A stretch of DNA of 64,000 nt from Lutjanus erythropterus (Eukaryota; Chordata; Actinopteri; Lutjaniformes; Lutjanidae): positions 5,633,971 to 5,697,970 of the forward strand of contig CM034595.1 in assembly GCA_020091685.1 (NCBI GenBank), read 5' to 3'. Below the pieces are notes generated by a model, which saw nothing but the letters and a program-made list of their open reading frames with translations, made no database searches and was not told the DNA's origin. A program made the translations under genes and the position numbers. Within the stretch, counting starts at the first letter, position 1. Each line of letters begins with the position of its first letter. Below, piece by piece: positions 13,601 through 24,096 of the stretch.

Positions 13601-16600
13601 TTTTTTTTTTCAACTTAATATGTGTGAAATATGGATTTCTGTGTAAAAAATGTAACTCAATATCTGGTACCATACTTGCAAATTAAAAAATATAGTTTGG
13701 AATATTACAAAAATTAAGCAAAAGACTTTTGCATTCAGTTACAGTGCTGTTACAAACAATGTAACAAACAATGCCATTAACTTAACACTAAACTTATTAT
13801 TATAATTATTACTGTTGTTTAGGGCTGGGGCAATTTGTCAACATAATCGTCATCGATTATATATCTCTATTTGCATATTGGACAAGCTGCAGAGAACCTC
13901 ATCATCTAAAGTGTGGGAGTATTTTAGACAGAGATTCAACAGTTTATCTCCACAAACTGGATGTGAATTATAACAGCAGGACAAACTGCTCTGTACGAGT
14001 GCTGGAAGTGAAGCATTGAGTGACCTGTCCTCCTCCTGCAGCTGCAGTATCGTCCTGTTTACTTTCTGTCTGCACCCAAACACGATACATGAGTATTACC
14101 AACATGTGGAACATGTTAGATCTTCTAGAAGTTTCTTCATCACCCCCACGTTAAAAGTGATGTCTGGACGGCTGCTGTCAGCTTTACACCATACATCATC
14201 CAATGGTGTTATTCTACTGTTTTGTACTTTCTGTTCACTGCATCAGCCACTTATGAGACAGAAATGGCTAAAACTATTATTACAGACTGTCTGTAATTCA
14301 TTTCAGTCGCCAGAAAAATGATGAAAAGTATTTTTTTTTTGGCTCACACTGATGCAAAAATACACTGCCAGAGATCATCTTACCTGCATGTGACTCCAGT
14401 TATGAAATAACTCCATGTCATAACCAGTTTAAGTTTGAGGGCAAAACACTGACTGTTCAGTTCAGTGAAGAGTTGACACAGTGATTAGTTATTAAATGAA
14501 TATGCATCACAGCTCCTTTTGATTTGAGGTCCAGTATTAGTGCACATTTTCTTAAGAACATTATGTGGCATCAAGGCTGCTTTTGTCTCTGACCAGCCAA
14601 ATGCTTTGTCAGCATGTCTAGCAAGATAAAGGAAATGTATCAGGACTGATGAACTACTTTTATGAAAATCTGTTCATTTTGCATATTTACAGTTCTTTCC
14701 CCAACATAAAATTCATGTTTTTAATGTCTGAGTCGGAATTTATTTATGTAAAGCTACTACAAGGAATGTTAATATTTTGTTGATTTTAGAAGCACCTTTG
14801 GACAAAAGTGTTAGTATTTCCACTGTAATAACCACAAAATATGGCATAAAAAATTATCTGAATAAGAACATACAAACTTGATGTAACTTTGCCTGGGAAA
14901 ATGAAAAAAAACAGGCTTGTTTCACCTGATTTCACACAAAATCTGATCCAGTGGCAGGCATTAAAGGGACAGTTCACCCGGATTTTTCCTTATACCTGTA
15001 GTGTTATTTATAATCTATACATCTTTTTTAATGCAAGTTACAGAGTTTTTTGGAGATATCGGCCTTAGAGATGCCTGCCCTCTCTTCAGTTCTTGTGGCA
15101 GTGCACCAAATAAAATAATTTGAGAGACTTAAAGGCAGTGTCTCGTTCTAAAGAGTATGACCTGGTTACTCAAGATAATCTACAGACCTTGTTATGAGCA
15201 GTTTCATGAAGGAACTACTTTCTTTCTGCAGTAGAACCTACCAGAACTACTGTAGAATCTAATGAAACTACTTTCTTCCCACTAGAAAATAGTAGTTATC
15301 TTGATCTTGAGTAACAGAGACATGATTTTTGGAAACAGACACAGGTATTGAATTTTCTGTATTGTACTGTGTATGTATTTTTGTTGCTTTGAGCATCACA
15401 AGCCAAGTCCCATCTAGTTCCATTACACTGGAGAGAAGGCACACATCTCTACTGCTGATATCTCTAAAACTCACTCAAGTCAAACAAACAAAAAAAACCT
15501 AGATGGATCAATAGCACGACAAGCCAGGGGAATATGTGAATTTCGGATTTTGGGGTGAACCATACCTTTAACAATAACCATATAGACATATAGAATCCTC
15601 TTGCGGACGGTCTCATTAACTTACGTGGGTCACACAGAGGCATCAACATTATAACCAGATAAAAACTTGTAGTAGATTTAACTCAGCTCGAATTCTTCAT
15701 GTAAAACATGAATGAACATTCAAAAATGATCTCGCCTGAAGAGTTTGCGGCCACAAAGGTCCCTAAAATGGCTACTTTCCCCATTTGGCTGACTACTCAG
15801 AAATTAGGGGAACCCCCTGCCCACCATTGATGTACTTTCTGTACCTCCTAAGAATGAGGAAGCAGGTAAAGTGCTGCAGGAATGAGACGTAGGCTTGTAA
15901 GTCGCAGCCTCTCCTCTGTGATACTGAAGCAACACGAAGTGAGAGGGATGGCAGGTTTTGGTTGACTCTTCTCATACAGTACAACCAGGTATCTGTTTGT
16001 CGAGGAGAACTTCCCACCATTGCATATATCCTGCAGCAATTTGCTGCAGGATATGTGCAAAACTCTTAACTTACCACTACAACACAGTTATGTTTCTCTT
16101 TTCTATTTTTGTGTTGCATTGTTTTTATTTTTATGGACTTATTTCTTATTGTTGTATACATTTTATTGTATTATATGTGTCTATGCGCTTTGCTGTACAT
16201 GTTAAAAATGGCAATGAAGTGTTAGCCTTTTTCTTTACACCATTATCAACTTCCTTATACCAGTCCCACACCCCCATGCACTGTCAGTGTTTTCCTGAAA
16301 CAAACAAGTTACTACCTGATTATTTTGTGTAAGAGTTTCCTTCTTCAAAGGAATCTAATAAAACTTCGGTTGTGTTTACTTTTCCAGCGAGAAATGCCTA
16401 TTCACAACACCAGTGGCAGGACTGCTTGCAGTCTTGAAAAGTGTGAAATGAAACAGAAAAGAAGACGAATCAAGACTGATTAACTCACACCAACACATTC
16501 CCCATCGGGCCTTGGACAACGGGCACAATGACGGTGGAGGCAGCAACCAGCTCACTGGGTATTCTGTGCAGTTGTTGGTGGTGATGCACCACAGGCACTG

Positions 16601-19600
16601 TGCAGATAAAACACAAAGATCATCAAGATGGTTCAAAGATAAAAACATTGCCTATTTGAATCTAGAGCTGCAACAACTGGTCGATTTAATCAAGCAAAAG
16701 GAAATGAATCAACAACTACTTTGCTGACTGATACATATTTTACCTCTTACCTGTAATGTTATTCATCCATCTAGATAGTTTTGGTGGTAGCTGCCGAGTT
16801 TTGGAGATATCAGTCGTAAGGATGTCTGTCTCTTGAATCTAATGGAACTAGATGGCACTCGGCTTGTGGTGCTCAGAATGGCAAAAAACACACTTGAAAA
16901 ACTCGACAACGTTGTCTCTTTCCAGAAATCATGACAATCCACGCGCCTTGTTGTGAGCAGCTTCATATAAGAACTATTTTCTTTCTATCAAACTACATCT
17001 GTCAACCATATCACCACGCAACCTATCTCAGTTTTGCTAACACTAGAGCAAAGCTGAGGAAGAAGCCATTAATGTTTACATTATGCACCGTCGCAAGCAT
17101 GAGCCTCTCATCCATGAGTTGGTGCACGCTTCCTTCTGTGTGATGATATGGTTGGTGGATGTAGCTTCGTACACAGAAAGTAGTTCCTACATGAAACTGC
17201 TCACAACAAAGTGTGTGGATTATCTTGAGCAATCAGGGCATGATTTCTAGAAAAAGGCATAGCTACTGAGTTTTTCCAGTGTATTTTACCACAGGCCAGG
17301 TGCCATACAGTTCTATTATATTTGAAAAAAAATTGAAATTTGTTTTTTGGTTGAACTGCATCTGTAAGCAAGTTATCAAACCTTTGTTTTACATGATAGT
17401 TAAATCAACATCTTTGAATTTTAGATTGTTGGTCTAACAAAGCAAGCTATTAATCAGGAAAATAACCAAAGTATTAATCCACAGTGAAAAAAATACTTTA
17501 AGATGCAGCTCTATTCAAATCACAATTGCATTTTAGGAGCAGTAACTGTAGGATCAACAGATTTTGACATGATGTTCTGCCAGGTAACATTTCTGTTTCT
17601 GTCAAAGCAGTCAGGTTGGTATGGAGAGAGCAATATTTAGCTTATAGAACAATGATTTCCAGTCATTAAAGGGTCAGTTCAGCTCAAAATCAAAAATCCA
17701 AATTTTTCTTTTGGCCTGTAGTGCTTTTTATCCATGATTTTTTTTGGTGTGAGTTGCAGAGTTTTGCAGATTTGTCTGCTTTTTCTCCAATAAAATGGGA
17801 TTAAATGGCACTCAGCCAAAACACACAACTGAAAAATTCAAAACCAGTGCCTCTTTCCAAAAATCATGCCCCAGTTACTCAAGATAATCCACAGTCCTGA
17901 GCATATAAAGGACATATGGGTTGTTTTGCACAGTTTACTCTACCTCAGAGATAAAATAAATAAATTAAAAGGGATTCTCTTTAATTTGTTAAAGATAAGA
18001 GAAAATATATGTTGTAGTTTTTATATATTTAAATATATATATATGTTTAAAATATACTTTCATTGCATAGTTTGTGTTTTGCAGCTACACCTTACCTCAG
18101 ACATGTTGTGTTTGTTGTCTGAGAAATAATTCCAGGAATATTTTTCAGTCATAAAAAATCATGAAAAAATCATATCGTGAAGCCAGTATTGGAAATCGTA
18201 ATAAATCGTGAGTTGAATGTATCCAGTGTTTCCTCTATCCTGGTCCTCAGAGCTCACTTCCCTGCATGTTTTAGATGTTTCCCTGCTCAAACACCCCTGA
18301 TACAGATTATCAGCTCGTCATGAAGCCTCTGCCTGATCGCCTGAAGCCTGATAACGAGCTGATCATGTCAATCAGGTGTGTTTGAGCAGGGAAACATAAA
18401 AACATGCAGGGCAGTGAGCTCTGAGGACCAAGGTAGGGGAAACACTGGCATCGTTACATCCCTAGTTTCAAGTAGTTCCGGTAGATTCTACTGCAGAAAG
18501 AAAGAATGGGCCATGATTTTGGGAAAGAGACACTAGCTTTAGATTTTTCAAATGTATGAGTGCCATTTAGTCCAGTTATACGGGAGAGAAGGCAGACATC
18601 TCTACAGCTGATATCTCCAAACCTTTGAAACTTATACCAAAAAAATCTTGATGGATAAATAGCACTGCAGGCCAGAGAGCAAATATGTATTTTTGATTTA
18701 GGAGAGAACTGGTCCTTTAATCCCCATCTGACAGCAAGGTTAAGCAGTGAAAATATTCTAAATAAAGCATAAACTTTAACTGATATTGATGTTTTTTGGT
18801 TGCTGTTGCCCTGTCTACAGGAGTATATTGCTTAGCTTACATCAATGTTCCTGCTTCTTCTCCTAACTGGGGGTGAGCTGATCGCCATCGACTGAAGGTA
18901 ACACACTGACTATGACTATAAGTACCTCATACAACCTTCGTTTAACAGGGTAACACAGTTTAAAAATGCCTTGCTGTATTAAGATGGGGGATTTGGTGGC
19001 AGCATACCGGCTAACTACAACTTGACATTTTGTTGCAGTAATTGCCCCTCTTGGGGTCACTGTTTTACTGAATCTTAAAGCCCTGGAGAATACAGTAGAT
19101 GAGGTCTTTAGTTGTGTTGCGGGAGGTTCAGTAGGCCACTGACTGTGCAGACAAACAAGGAACCATAAATGATCATTTATTGATGGCAACAGGTTGAATT
19201 TCATGGTCAAAGGTCTCCTCTTATCTCTCAAAAACTGCACCCAAATTATACCTGGCACCCTTACCTTTGCATGTGGAACACAAGTGTCACAGTTTTTGTA
19301 GGCAGAGCAGGCTGAAAAGAGAGGTAAAAAGAAACGTCAGAAAGTAATAAAATGCCATGATAGCAATTTTAAAGGTGCCTTTATATGGTCCTCAGATGGT
19401 CCCAGTTTCCAAGTTGAGACATTGTCATTCTGACTTTTAGTGTTCATTAGCCTCTAAGTTGTTAAGTGGAAACGACATGGATGCTTCTAATAGTACATGG
19501 TACTAGCATAGAGTAGGGGACTTGTAATCAGGTTTAATGCTAATAACTAAGATTTCTAATTAATTAAAGTTACTCTATGTGGACAGCAACTAACAGTTAC

Positions 19601-20704
19601 AACTTAACTTAACTATTACAAATTACATGTGACAAAAATGTTATGTTACATGTGAATACATAAAAAGGTATCCAACATTTACTCTCATCCACCATATTTC
19701 TACGTATATGATGTCTGCAGTAGGCTTCTTTCATATCAGTCGAAATCAATAATTATTTGTCATGTAGGTTGTTGCATTTTCCTTAACCTGTAGTTAAATG
19801 ATACCAATCATTTAATTGTTAATAAGTAATAAGACACACAACACGTTTTGTCTCATTTTCATTATTTTCTCTCCCCCTCACTTTAAGTATAAATTTAAGT
19901 TTCCTTATTCAACAAACGCCTTGGTCAGACAAAACAATGTGAAATTAGGTGCAATTACTGCCATTGCTATTTTCTATTGATTATCAGTTAATGCATTCGT
20001 AACTGGTTAAACGTTAAACTGTGATTAACATCCTACTTAACGCAATCAAATATTTGATAATCATCATTAATGAGGATAAAATGCCTAAGTAGGTTAAGAC
20101 AAATAACACAACTGAACTGTTTGTAAGTTTATAAAATCACATGACTTCACTGCAATACAGCCTTTAACTAAACAGGAAACAACAACCATATCATGATATA
20201 ATGATATTCTAAATCCATCACGATCCAGTTTCATATCGCAATACGATATAATATCAATATATTACCTAGTCAGTAAACAACAACTCGGCAACTCCTGTGA
20301 CAATTTTTTCTCCGACTTTCCCAGTTGTTCCGACTTTTTTTCAATTATTCCGACACCACATGAACGCACTATATGTTCGTAGCTGACCAGCAGCTGCAGC
20401 AGGCAGCTGTGGTTACAGTCAAGTTCAAGTGTGACGTATTTTTAAAATAGTGATACACTTAAATACTAACCTGACGCTAGTGTCGCCATTAAAGTAAATT
20501 GTTACCAGGCGAAACGCTACATCTACCAACTGTAATACCGACTGTAACATTAACTTTACTGCTTGTCAAAGTAAAATTCAACTTACGTGTTGACGGCGGT
20601 GCAGTTTGACATTCTCCCAGGCTAACAAAGCTAACGCACAGCACAGCGGCACAAACAAACACCGAGGTGGCCAGTGTTCCTTTCTCCGTGCTAAAAGAAA
20701 ACAT
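1585..20704 (-). CDS. pttg1ip: pttg1ip, PTTG1-interacting protein (six exons seen, last exon missing)
   Basis: PTTG1IP (PBF) is a small type I membrane glycoprotein that binds securin (PTTG1) and promotes its nuclear entry. That role is known from mammals. Six exons join with consistent phases (CDS lengths 118, 47, 109, 109, 66, 47): signal peptide (residues 1-32), a PSI-type cysteine module containing CDTCVPHAKCLWC and WLLPPPSLCPLSKARWGMCW, one membrane span (LIIALAVLGGTILISIIV), eight consecutive Cys, then a charged helical tail ending RRARHDEIRRKYG. The order and these motifs match the human protein as I know it. The assembled 165 residues plus a final short exon would give about 180, the human length. 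An N-C-T glycosylation sequon lies in the PSI module. Introns are 1.3-8 kb and repeat-filled. Teleosts may carry more than one paralogue; I cannot say which this is. Confidence 0.95.
2245..2280. repeat. (GAA)n microsatellite
   Basis: About twelve tandem GAA triplets in pttg1ip intron 5. The opposite strand gives a poly-Phe frame with no coding meaning. Confidence 0.95.
6798..6820. repeat. (CA)n microsatellite
   Basis: Short, once-interrupted CA run within pttg1ip intron 5. It makes the flanking open frames look coding on both strands. Confidence 0.9.
7676..7768 (-). repeat. tRNA-derived SINE remnant
   Basis: Read on the minus strand, the segment begins GGGGCCCCGGTGGTTTAGAG, followed by an A-box-like stretch at 7744-7760 and a B-box-like GGTGTGACTCC at 7715-7725 (consensus GGTTCGANTCC). 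A pyrimidine-rich tail follows. This is the layout of a tRNA-derived SINE head with an internal pol III promoter. The B box is decayed, so it is probably inactive. It is not a tRNA gene, since no cloverleaf is preserved. Confidence 0.55.
7769..9669. other. pttg1ip intron 5, proximal part
   Basis: AT-rich intronic DNA with no recognisable gene. The longer open frames at 8693-9271 have no splice context, no family motif and ordinary AT-rich composition. Confidence 0.5.
9670..9735 (-). CDS. pttg1ip: pttg1ip exon 5
   Basis: This 66-base exon encodes PDRDEERFARKREEIKQRSEE, the start of the charged cytoplasmic helix (human counterpart begins PDRSEEKAMRE). The acceptor ends TTAAG and the donor is CG|GTAAGAA. 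It enters and leaves in phase 2, which fits exons 4 and 6. Confidence 0.92.
10555..10830. repeat. MITE family 2, truncated copy F
   Basis: Shares ordered blocks with the copies at 14965, 17670 and 23378, including CTCCAATATAATGGGACTAG, a stretch about tracts of 'gtggtgctcaaag', and 'acccagttactcaagataat'. The terminal AGGGACAGTTCACCC ends are missing, so this is a decayed internal piece in pttg1ip intron 4. Confidence 0.65.
11147..11255 (-). CDS. pttg1ip: pttg1ip exon 4 (membrane span and Cys8)
   Basis: Encodes NFEALIIALAVLGGTILISI, then IV, eight Cys and KKSPSG. The donor GG|GTAAGA and acceptor CCAG|TGAAC are both clear. The joined codon with exon 3 is TTG (Leu) where mammals have Val. The eight Cys are all TGC, so the DNA is a perfect (GCA)8 run on the plus strand. 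Membrane-adjacent Cys clusters in this family are candidate S-acylation sites; that is inference. Confidence 0.95.
11643..11917. repeat. hAT-like MITE fragment
   Basis: The right end, read on the minus strand, is TAGGGCTGCAACTAACGATT, a sequence I recognise as the end of abundant fish hAT-type non-autonomous elements. The left end near AGAGCTACAGTGATTCATTA looks like its diverged partner. A related fragment (AGAGCTGCAACAACTGGTCG) lies at 16666. I did not verify an 8-bp target duplication. Confidence 0.5.
11918..14960. other. pttg1ip intron 3, distal part
   Basis: AT-rich intronic DNA with no exon or RNA gene that I recognise. At 13821 the string AGGGCTGGGGCAATTTGTCA resembles the start of another hAT-like fragment. 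Confidence 0.45.
14965..15567. mobile_element. MITE family 2, copy A (TTAA-flanked)
   Basis: The element starts AGGGACAGTTCACCC right after TTAA (14961-14964) and ends GGGTGAACCATACCT right before TTAA (15568-15571), giving inverted ends of about 15 bp and a TTAA target duplication. The interior has no coding capacity. TTAA duplications are typical of piggyBac and Kolobok elements, so a superfamily of that kind is inferred to have mobilised it. Confidence 0.8.
16021..16059. repeat. 39-bp near-perfect palindrome
   Basis: The arms ATATCCTGCAGCAA (16026-16039) and TTGCTGCAGGATAT (16041-16054) are perfectly complementary around a single T. The pairing continues past one mismatch to TGCA on both sides. 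It can form a very tight hairpin and lies in pttg1ip intron 3. I cannot assign it to a named element. Confidence 0.9.
16489..16597 (-). CDS. pttg1ip: pttg1ip exon 3 (PSI module)
   Basis: Encodes CLWCITTNNCTEYPVSWLLP then PPSLCPLSKARWGMCW, the core of the PSI-type domain (compare human CLWCNTNKACLDYPV). The acceptor is CACAG|TGC and the donor T|GTGAGT, giving phase 0 in and phase 1 out. The alternative donor two bases earlier would break the frame with exon 4. Confidence 0.95.
16735..17362. repeat. MITE family 2, copy B (ends decayed)
   Basis: Shares with copies A, C and D the blocks 'cctgtaatgttattcatcca', 'gttttggagatatcag', 'ctagatggcactcggcttgt' and a right-end GGTTGAACTGCATCTG. The left terminal AGGG end is not preserved. 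It sits next to exon 3 in intron 2/3 sequence. Confidence 0.65.
17670..18716. mobile_element. MITE family 2, copy C with nested insertions
   Basis: Starts AGGGTCAGTTCAGCTC after TTAA (17666-17669) and ends AGAGAACTGGTCCT before TTAA (18717-18720). At about 1.05 kb it is longer than copies A and D (about 0.5-0.6 kb). The excess is explained by hAT-like material around 18140-18470, itself interrupted by the palindromic element at 18224-18447. Confidence 0.75.
18224..18447. mobile_element. palindromic hAT-type MITE nested in copy C
   Basis: The termini are CAGTGTTTCC and GGGAAACACTG. Long complementary arms run inward (for example CCCTGCTCAAACACCCCTGA against TCAGGTGTGTTTGAGCAGGG), so the 224-bp unit folds back on itself. 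Flanks GTATC and GCATC are similar, but I do not see a clean 8-bp duplication. The flanking DNA (CGTTACATCCCTAG) looks like the end of another hAT MITE. Confidence 0.75.
19265..19311 (-). CDS. pttg1ip: pttg1ip exon 2
   Basis: This 47-base exon encodes CSAYKNCDTCVPHAK, the first cysteines of the PSI module. The CxxC spacing before CLWC of exon 3 equals that of the human protein. The acceptor is TTTTCAG|CC and the donor AAAG|GTAAGG. Confidence 0.93.
19312..20586. other. pttg1ip intron 1
   Basis: AT-rich intron with no exon or RNA gene that I recognise. The segment at about 20190-20270 (repeated ATATCRTGATATAAT-like strings) resembles decayed palindromic MITE DNA, but I cannot delimit it. Confidence 0.45.
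20587..20704 (-). CDS. pttg1ip: pttg1ip exon 1 (start codon and signal peptide)
   Basis: I start at the ATG at 20704, giving MFSFSTEKGTLATSVFVCAA and then VLCVSFVSLGECQTAPPST. This has a hydrophobic core from about residue 12 and a likely cleavage after the Gly-Glu-Cys region. An upstream in-frame ATG at 20836 would add 44 residues ahead of the signal peptide and is less plausible. The donor is C|GTAAGT. Confidence 0.9.
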
Positions 20705-21000
20705 AATTAAAACAATAGAACAGCTACGAACTTTAACTGCGTCTAAAACTAAAGAATAACTGTTCGTCGACAGCAGACGCTCCTGTGTCTGCAACTCCGA
20801 TATAAACACTGTTGTTTCTGTTTTGCCCTCGCTCAACTGCTGCGCTCACTTCCTGGATGTCTAGGGTTCGCGCGTTTGGTTAAATCTTGACAGCCCGCGC
20901 GGGTGGAGTTACATTTTTAACCAAAGATGCAGAGGACCGCCCGCTCAGTTGAACAGATATTAGAACGCAGCGGAAACGTATACGGTTTTTCTTTTACATC
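20705..21000 (-). promoter_or_regulatory. pttg1ip 5' UTR and CpG-richer promoter
   Basis: DNA upstream of the start codon has CpG-rich strings (TTCGCGCGTTTGG, GCCCGCGCGGGTGG) and an ETS-like CACTTCCTGG in an otherwise CpG-poor window, as expected for a broadly expressed TATA-less promoter. The transcription start cannot be fixed from sequence alone. Confidence 0.55.
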
Positions 21001-21408
21001 TTGGTTCAGTGGTTCTTATTTTTCATGTCAGACCAGAAGGCTGTACTATGAAGGAAGTTCAACACAGCCAGGCTTTCTTTGCATGAGCAGGCCCGACAAC
21101 ACCTAAACCCCCAGTCAGTAATAACGGTGGTTATCATCTTGCTTTGTTAACTCAGGCTTTCTTCCTCAGACTCACATAATAAAACACACATAAAAAGGGC
21201 GTTTGGTGCGTCATTTGACTCTTCTTCCGCGCAAAGTGAAGCATCGCGAGCCGCCCACTTCATTAAAGATGGATAAGTTGATATAATAACGAGCTGTGGG
21301 AAATATTGTTAAAAAATATCACAACAAAAAGCAACACTCTTGCTGCAAATAAGGCAGGAGAAGAAGAATGCGGGCAAAAATATCACTGATGATTGAATGC
21401 GCGCTTAA

Positions 21409-21643
21409 AGGGATAGTTCACCCAAAAATGAAAATTCAGTCATATCTGCTCACCCTCATGCCAATTAAAGGTTGGGTTTAGGTTTTTCAGTCCACAAAAC
21501 ACTGTTGGAGTTTCACGGGAAAACAGTGTTGCAGAATCTCCCAAACACTGTTTTCCTGTGAAACCCCTGCAGTGTTTTGTGGACTAAAAGAATTAAACTC
21601 AGCCTTCAATGATTGAATTTTCATTTTTGGGTGAACTGTCCCT
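21409..21643. mobile_element. MITE family 1, copy 1 (TTAA-flanked)
   Basis: Starts AGGGATAGTTCACCCAAAAA after TTAA (21405-21408) and ends GGGTGAACTGTCCCT before TTAA (21644-21647). The halves are complementary (ACAAAACACTGTTGGAGTTT against its counterpart near 21570), so it is a fold-back MITE. This is one of the commonest repeat types I know from fish genomes. Confidence 0.9.
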
Positions 21644-21647
21644 TTAA

Positions 21648-23373
21648 CACTGTCTATTTAGTCATCTGGCTCGATTAATCAGTGTGAGCTGTTAGTGCCT
21701 CAGCATTAACTGCTGATAGTCAACGACTGAAACATTTCCTTACGTTTTTGTTCACCCTTTTGTTTGCATTATAGGCACCTGTCGTTTGAACACCCATTTT
21801 AATTAAATAAGGTAATAATAAAACTATTTTTGCATTTATCTCACCCTATGGACTATTTTTTGTGGTTTTCTAGCCCACTTAAACTGGTGTGTGAGTATCT
21901 CCTCTGCCGTCCTTTAATGTTTGCCTCCAGCATCGACGCACCCAAGTGTGACTTTTCTGATCCCACCAAAACGGCCAACTGTGTTTGCTGGAACTGCCTG
22001 CAACACGTGATCACCCCTAAGTCATTGGGTGCTGTGCCTCAGCTGTTGTACCTTTAATCTCTCAGGTGAAGGGAAAGTATTTAGCCCTTCGCTGCATGTG
22101 CATCCACATAATCATTCACCTCTACTGATCAAAATGTACAATGTACAAAATGTCATTCTTTAATTCACAATGCTGAAGATTTACATGAACAAACATTTCA
22201 GCTAATTCCTGAGTGTGTAGGCTTAATATCAAAATCACGCTGACTGCTGTTTGCACGTCTGCACGCGGCAAAAGGAGAGGGGAAATGTTTCTTGGCAGCA
22301 GAAGCCAATTTTACAAAGGGCAGTGGGCCAGGAGGTCTTAGACAGAATAGAGAGTGATCCAAACACAAATTTTTATTTTTACATATTTATTTATGACAAG
22401 TAGGCCTGCTTGAGTAACAAGGCAAAAGATAAATCACTTTAACAACAGATATTCACACAAATATCACCAAGGCAAAGTATGCACTTTTGTAATATACATT
22501 TATTTTCATACATATTCATAAAGCACACAGATGGTAATTTGTAAACACATCTAAAGCTATGCCAAAGGGCACAGAATACTACACTAGATATTGATAGCAA
22601 AAATCTGTTTTTGGATTTTTGTTTATTTATTATTTTGTATTTTTCCAACAGAATAGAAGGTTGCCATTTACATACCAGGGCCAGCTAATTGCACACACAC
22701 CTCCAGTACAGTGGATTTCTTTGGGGAAAATATAGAGATTGATGTACTGTATATCATTTAATCATCAGAGTGGTCCAGTAAATTAATAATACATATTCTG
22801 TTCCATAACATCAGCTAAGTAGTACAATTATAAAATGATTAACAATGTTCTGCATCATAATTTACCTGTGCAAAATCCTGAAATCTAATATATAAAGATA
22901 CATAGTTTACAAACTAAATATGTGTCCATTTAAATGGAAATGTATAAGTGAACAATGGGTGCAAAGCCCACTTGTGTATATTTCCTGCCGTGTGCTGTGT
23001 TTGTTAAAGAAAAGTTAAAAACTGACAGTTTTCCGTGGATTAGACAGAAAAACAGGGACATTGTTTCTGATTACAGACATTGCTCTTGGCATTTTTTCCC
23101 AGTGCTGTTAAAACCACAAATGTAAATTCCTTTCATCTTCCTTGTACTGTAGTGCAGGCTGAGATGGACATCTCAAAACTTGGCAAGTGAAACCAAACCT
23201 TTGCAGATGGCGAGATGCCACTGGAGGCATGGAACTGTGTTTGGTTGCATGTTTGATTGCAAGTTGGGTGAACCGATCCTTTAAAGGTGTCCAAGAATAA
23301 GATTAAGATAGGATTATTGGTATTGGACTTTTCATTGGTTTGTTGACAGTTAATGATTAAAATATTACCACAC
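21648..23373. other. spacer between pttg1ip promoter and lectin 3' end
   Basis: AT-rich DNA with no coding exon that I recognise. Minus-strand AATAAA signals occur near 22622-22627 and could end a long lectin 3' UTR, which would then include the MITE at 23378-23887. This is a weak inference. Confidence 0.4.
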
Positions 23374-23377
23374 TTAA

Positions 23378-23887
23378 AGGGAGAGTTCACCCCAAAATCA
23401 AAAACACACATTTCCCCCCTGGCCTGTAGTGCTATTTATCCATCTAGATTTTTTTGCTGTGAGTTGCAGATTTTAGAGGGAGATATCGGCAGTAAAGGTG
23501 TCTGCCTTCTCCCCATTAAAATGGGACTAAAGGGCACCCAGCATGTGGTTCTCAAAGCACCAAAAAATTACATTTGAAAAGTTCAAAACCAGTGTCTTGT
23601 TCCAAAAATCATGACCCAGCAGTTTCATGTAGGAGTTATTTTCTCTCTATTAGACAGAAAATACCTCCACCGCAGAGAGAAAGTAGTTCCTATATGAAAC
23701 TGCTCACAACAAGTTCTGAGAGTTTCTTGAGCAATACAGGACTAGTGCCATTATATTGGAGAGTAAGCAGAAATCTCTATGGCTGATGTCTCCTAAACTC
23801 TGCAACTCACACCAAAACAGTATAGATGGATAAACAGCACTACAAGCCAGAGGAAAAATATGTACTTTTGATTTTGGGTTGATCTGT
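23378..23887. mobile_element. MITE family 2, copy D (TTAA-flanked)
   Basis: Starts AGGGAGAGTTCACCCCAAAA after TTAA (23374-23377) and ends GGGTTGATCTGT before TTAA (23888-23891). The interior contains the family blocks 'ggcctgtagtgctatttatc' and 'gagatatcggcagtaaagg'. It lies 76 bp beyond the lectin stop codon, so it probably falls in that transcript's 3' UTR or flank. Confidence 0.8.
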
Positions 23888-23963
23888 TTAAACATTTAAG
23901 ATAAACATTCGAACAACAGTCCAGAGCCACGCACCATCATTAACTGTGTAAATCAATGTGATC

Positions 23964-24096
23964 TTATTTTTCACAGACAAACTTCTGTTTCACAGAACAG
24001 TCTTTATCAGTCCATTCTCCCACTCCTGATGTCTTCACTATTTCCACACAGTCCTGTTCCCCAAGGAAGCTGTTGGGCTGGTCCTGCTGCCAGTAC
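23964..24096 (-). CDS. lectin exon 6 (end of CTLD)
   Basis: After CAG| the exon completes a Thr codon and reads YWQQDQPNSFLGEQDC, then VEIVKTSGVGEWTDKDCSVK, ending QKFVCEK and a stop. It contains the QPN triplet, the WTD (canonical WND) motif and the last three CTLD cysteines. Confidence 0.93.

Noticed and set aside
20705-20836. Upstream in-frame ATG extending pttg1ip by 44 residues
   Set aside because: It would bury the signal peptide behind a polar leader; the ATG at 20704 gives a standard secretory start.
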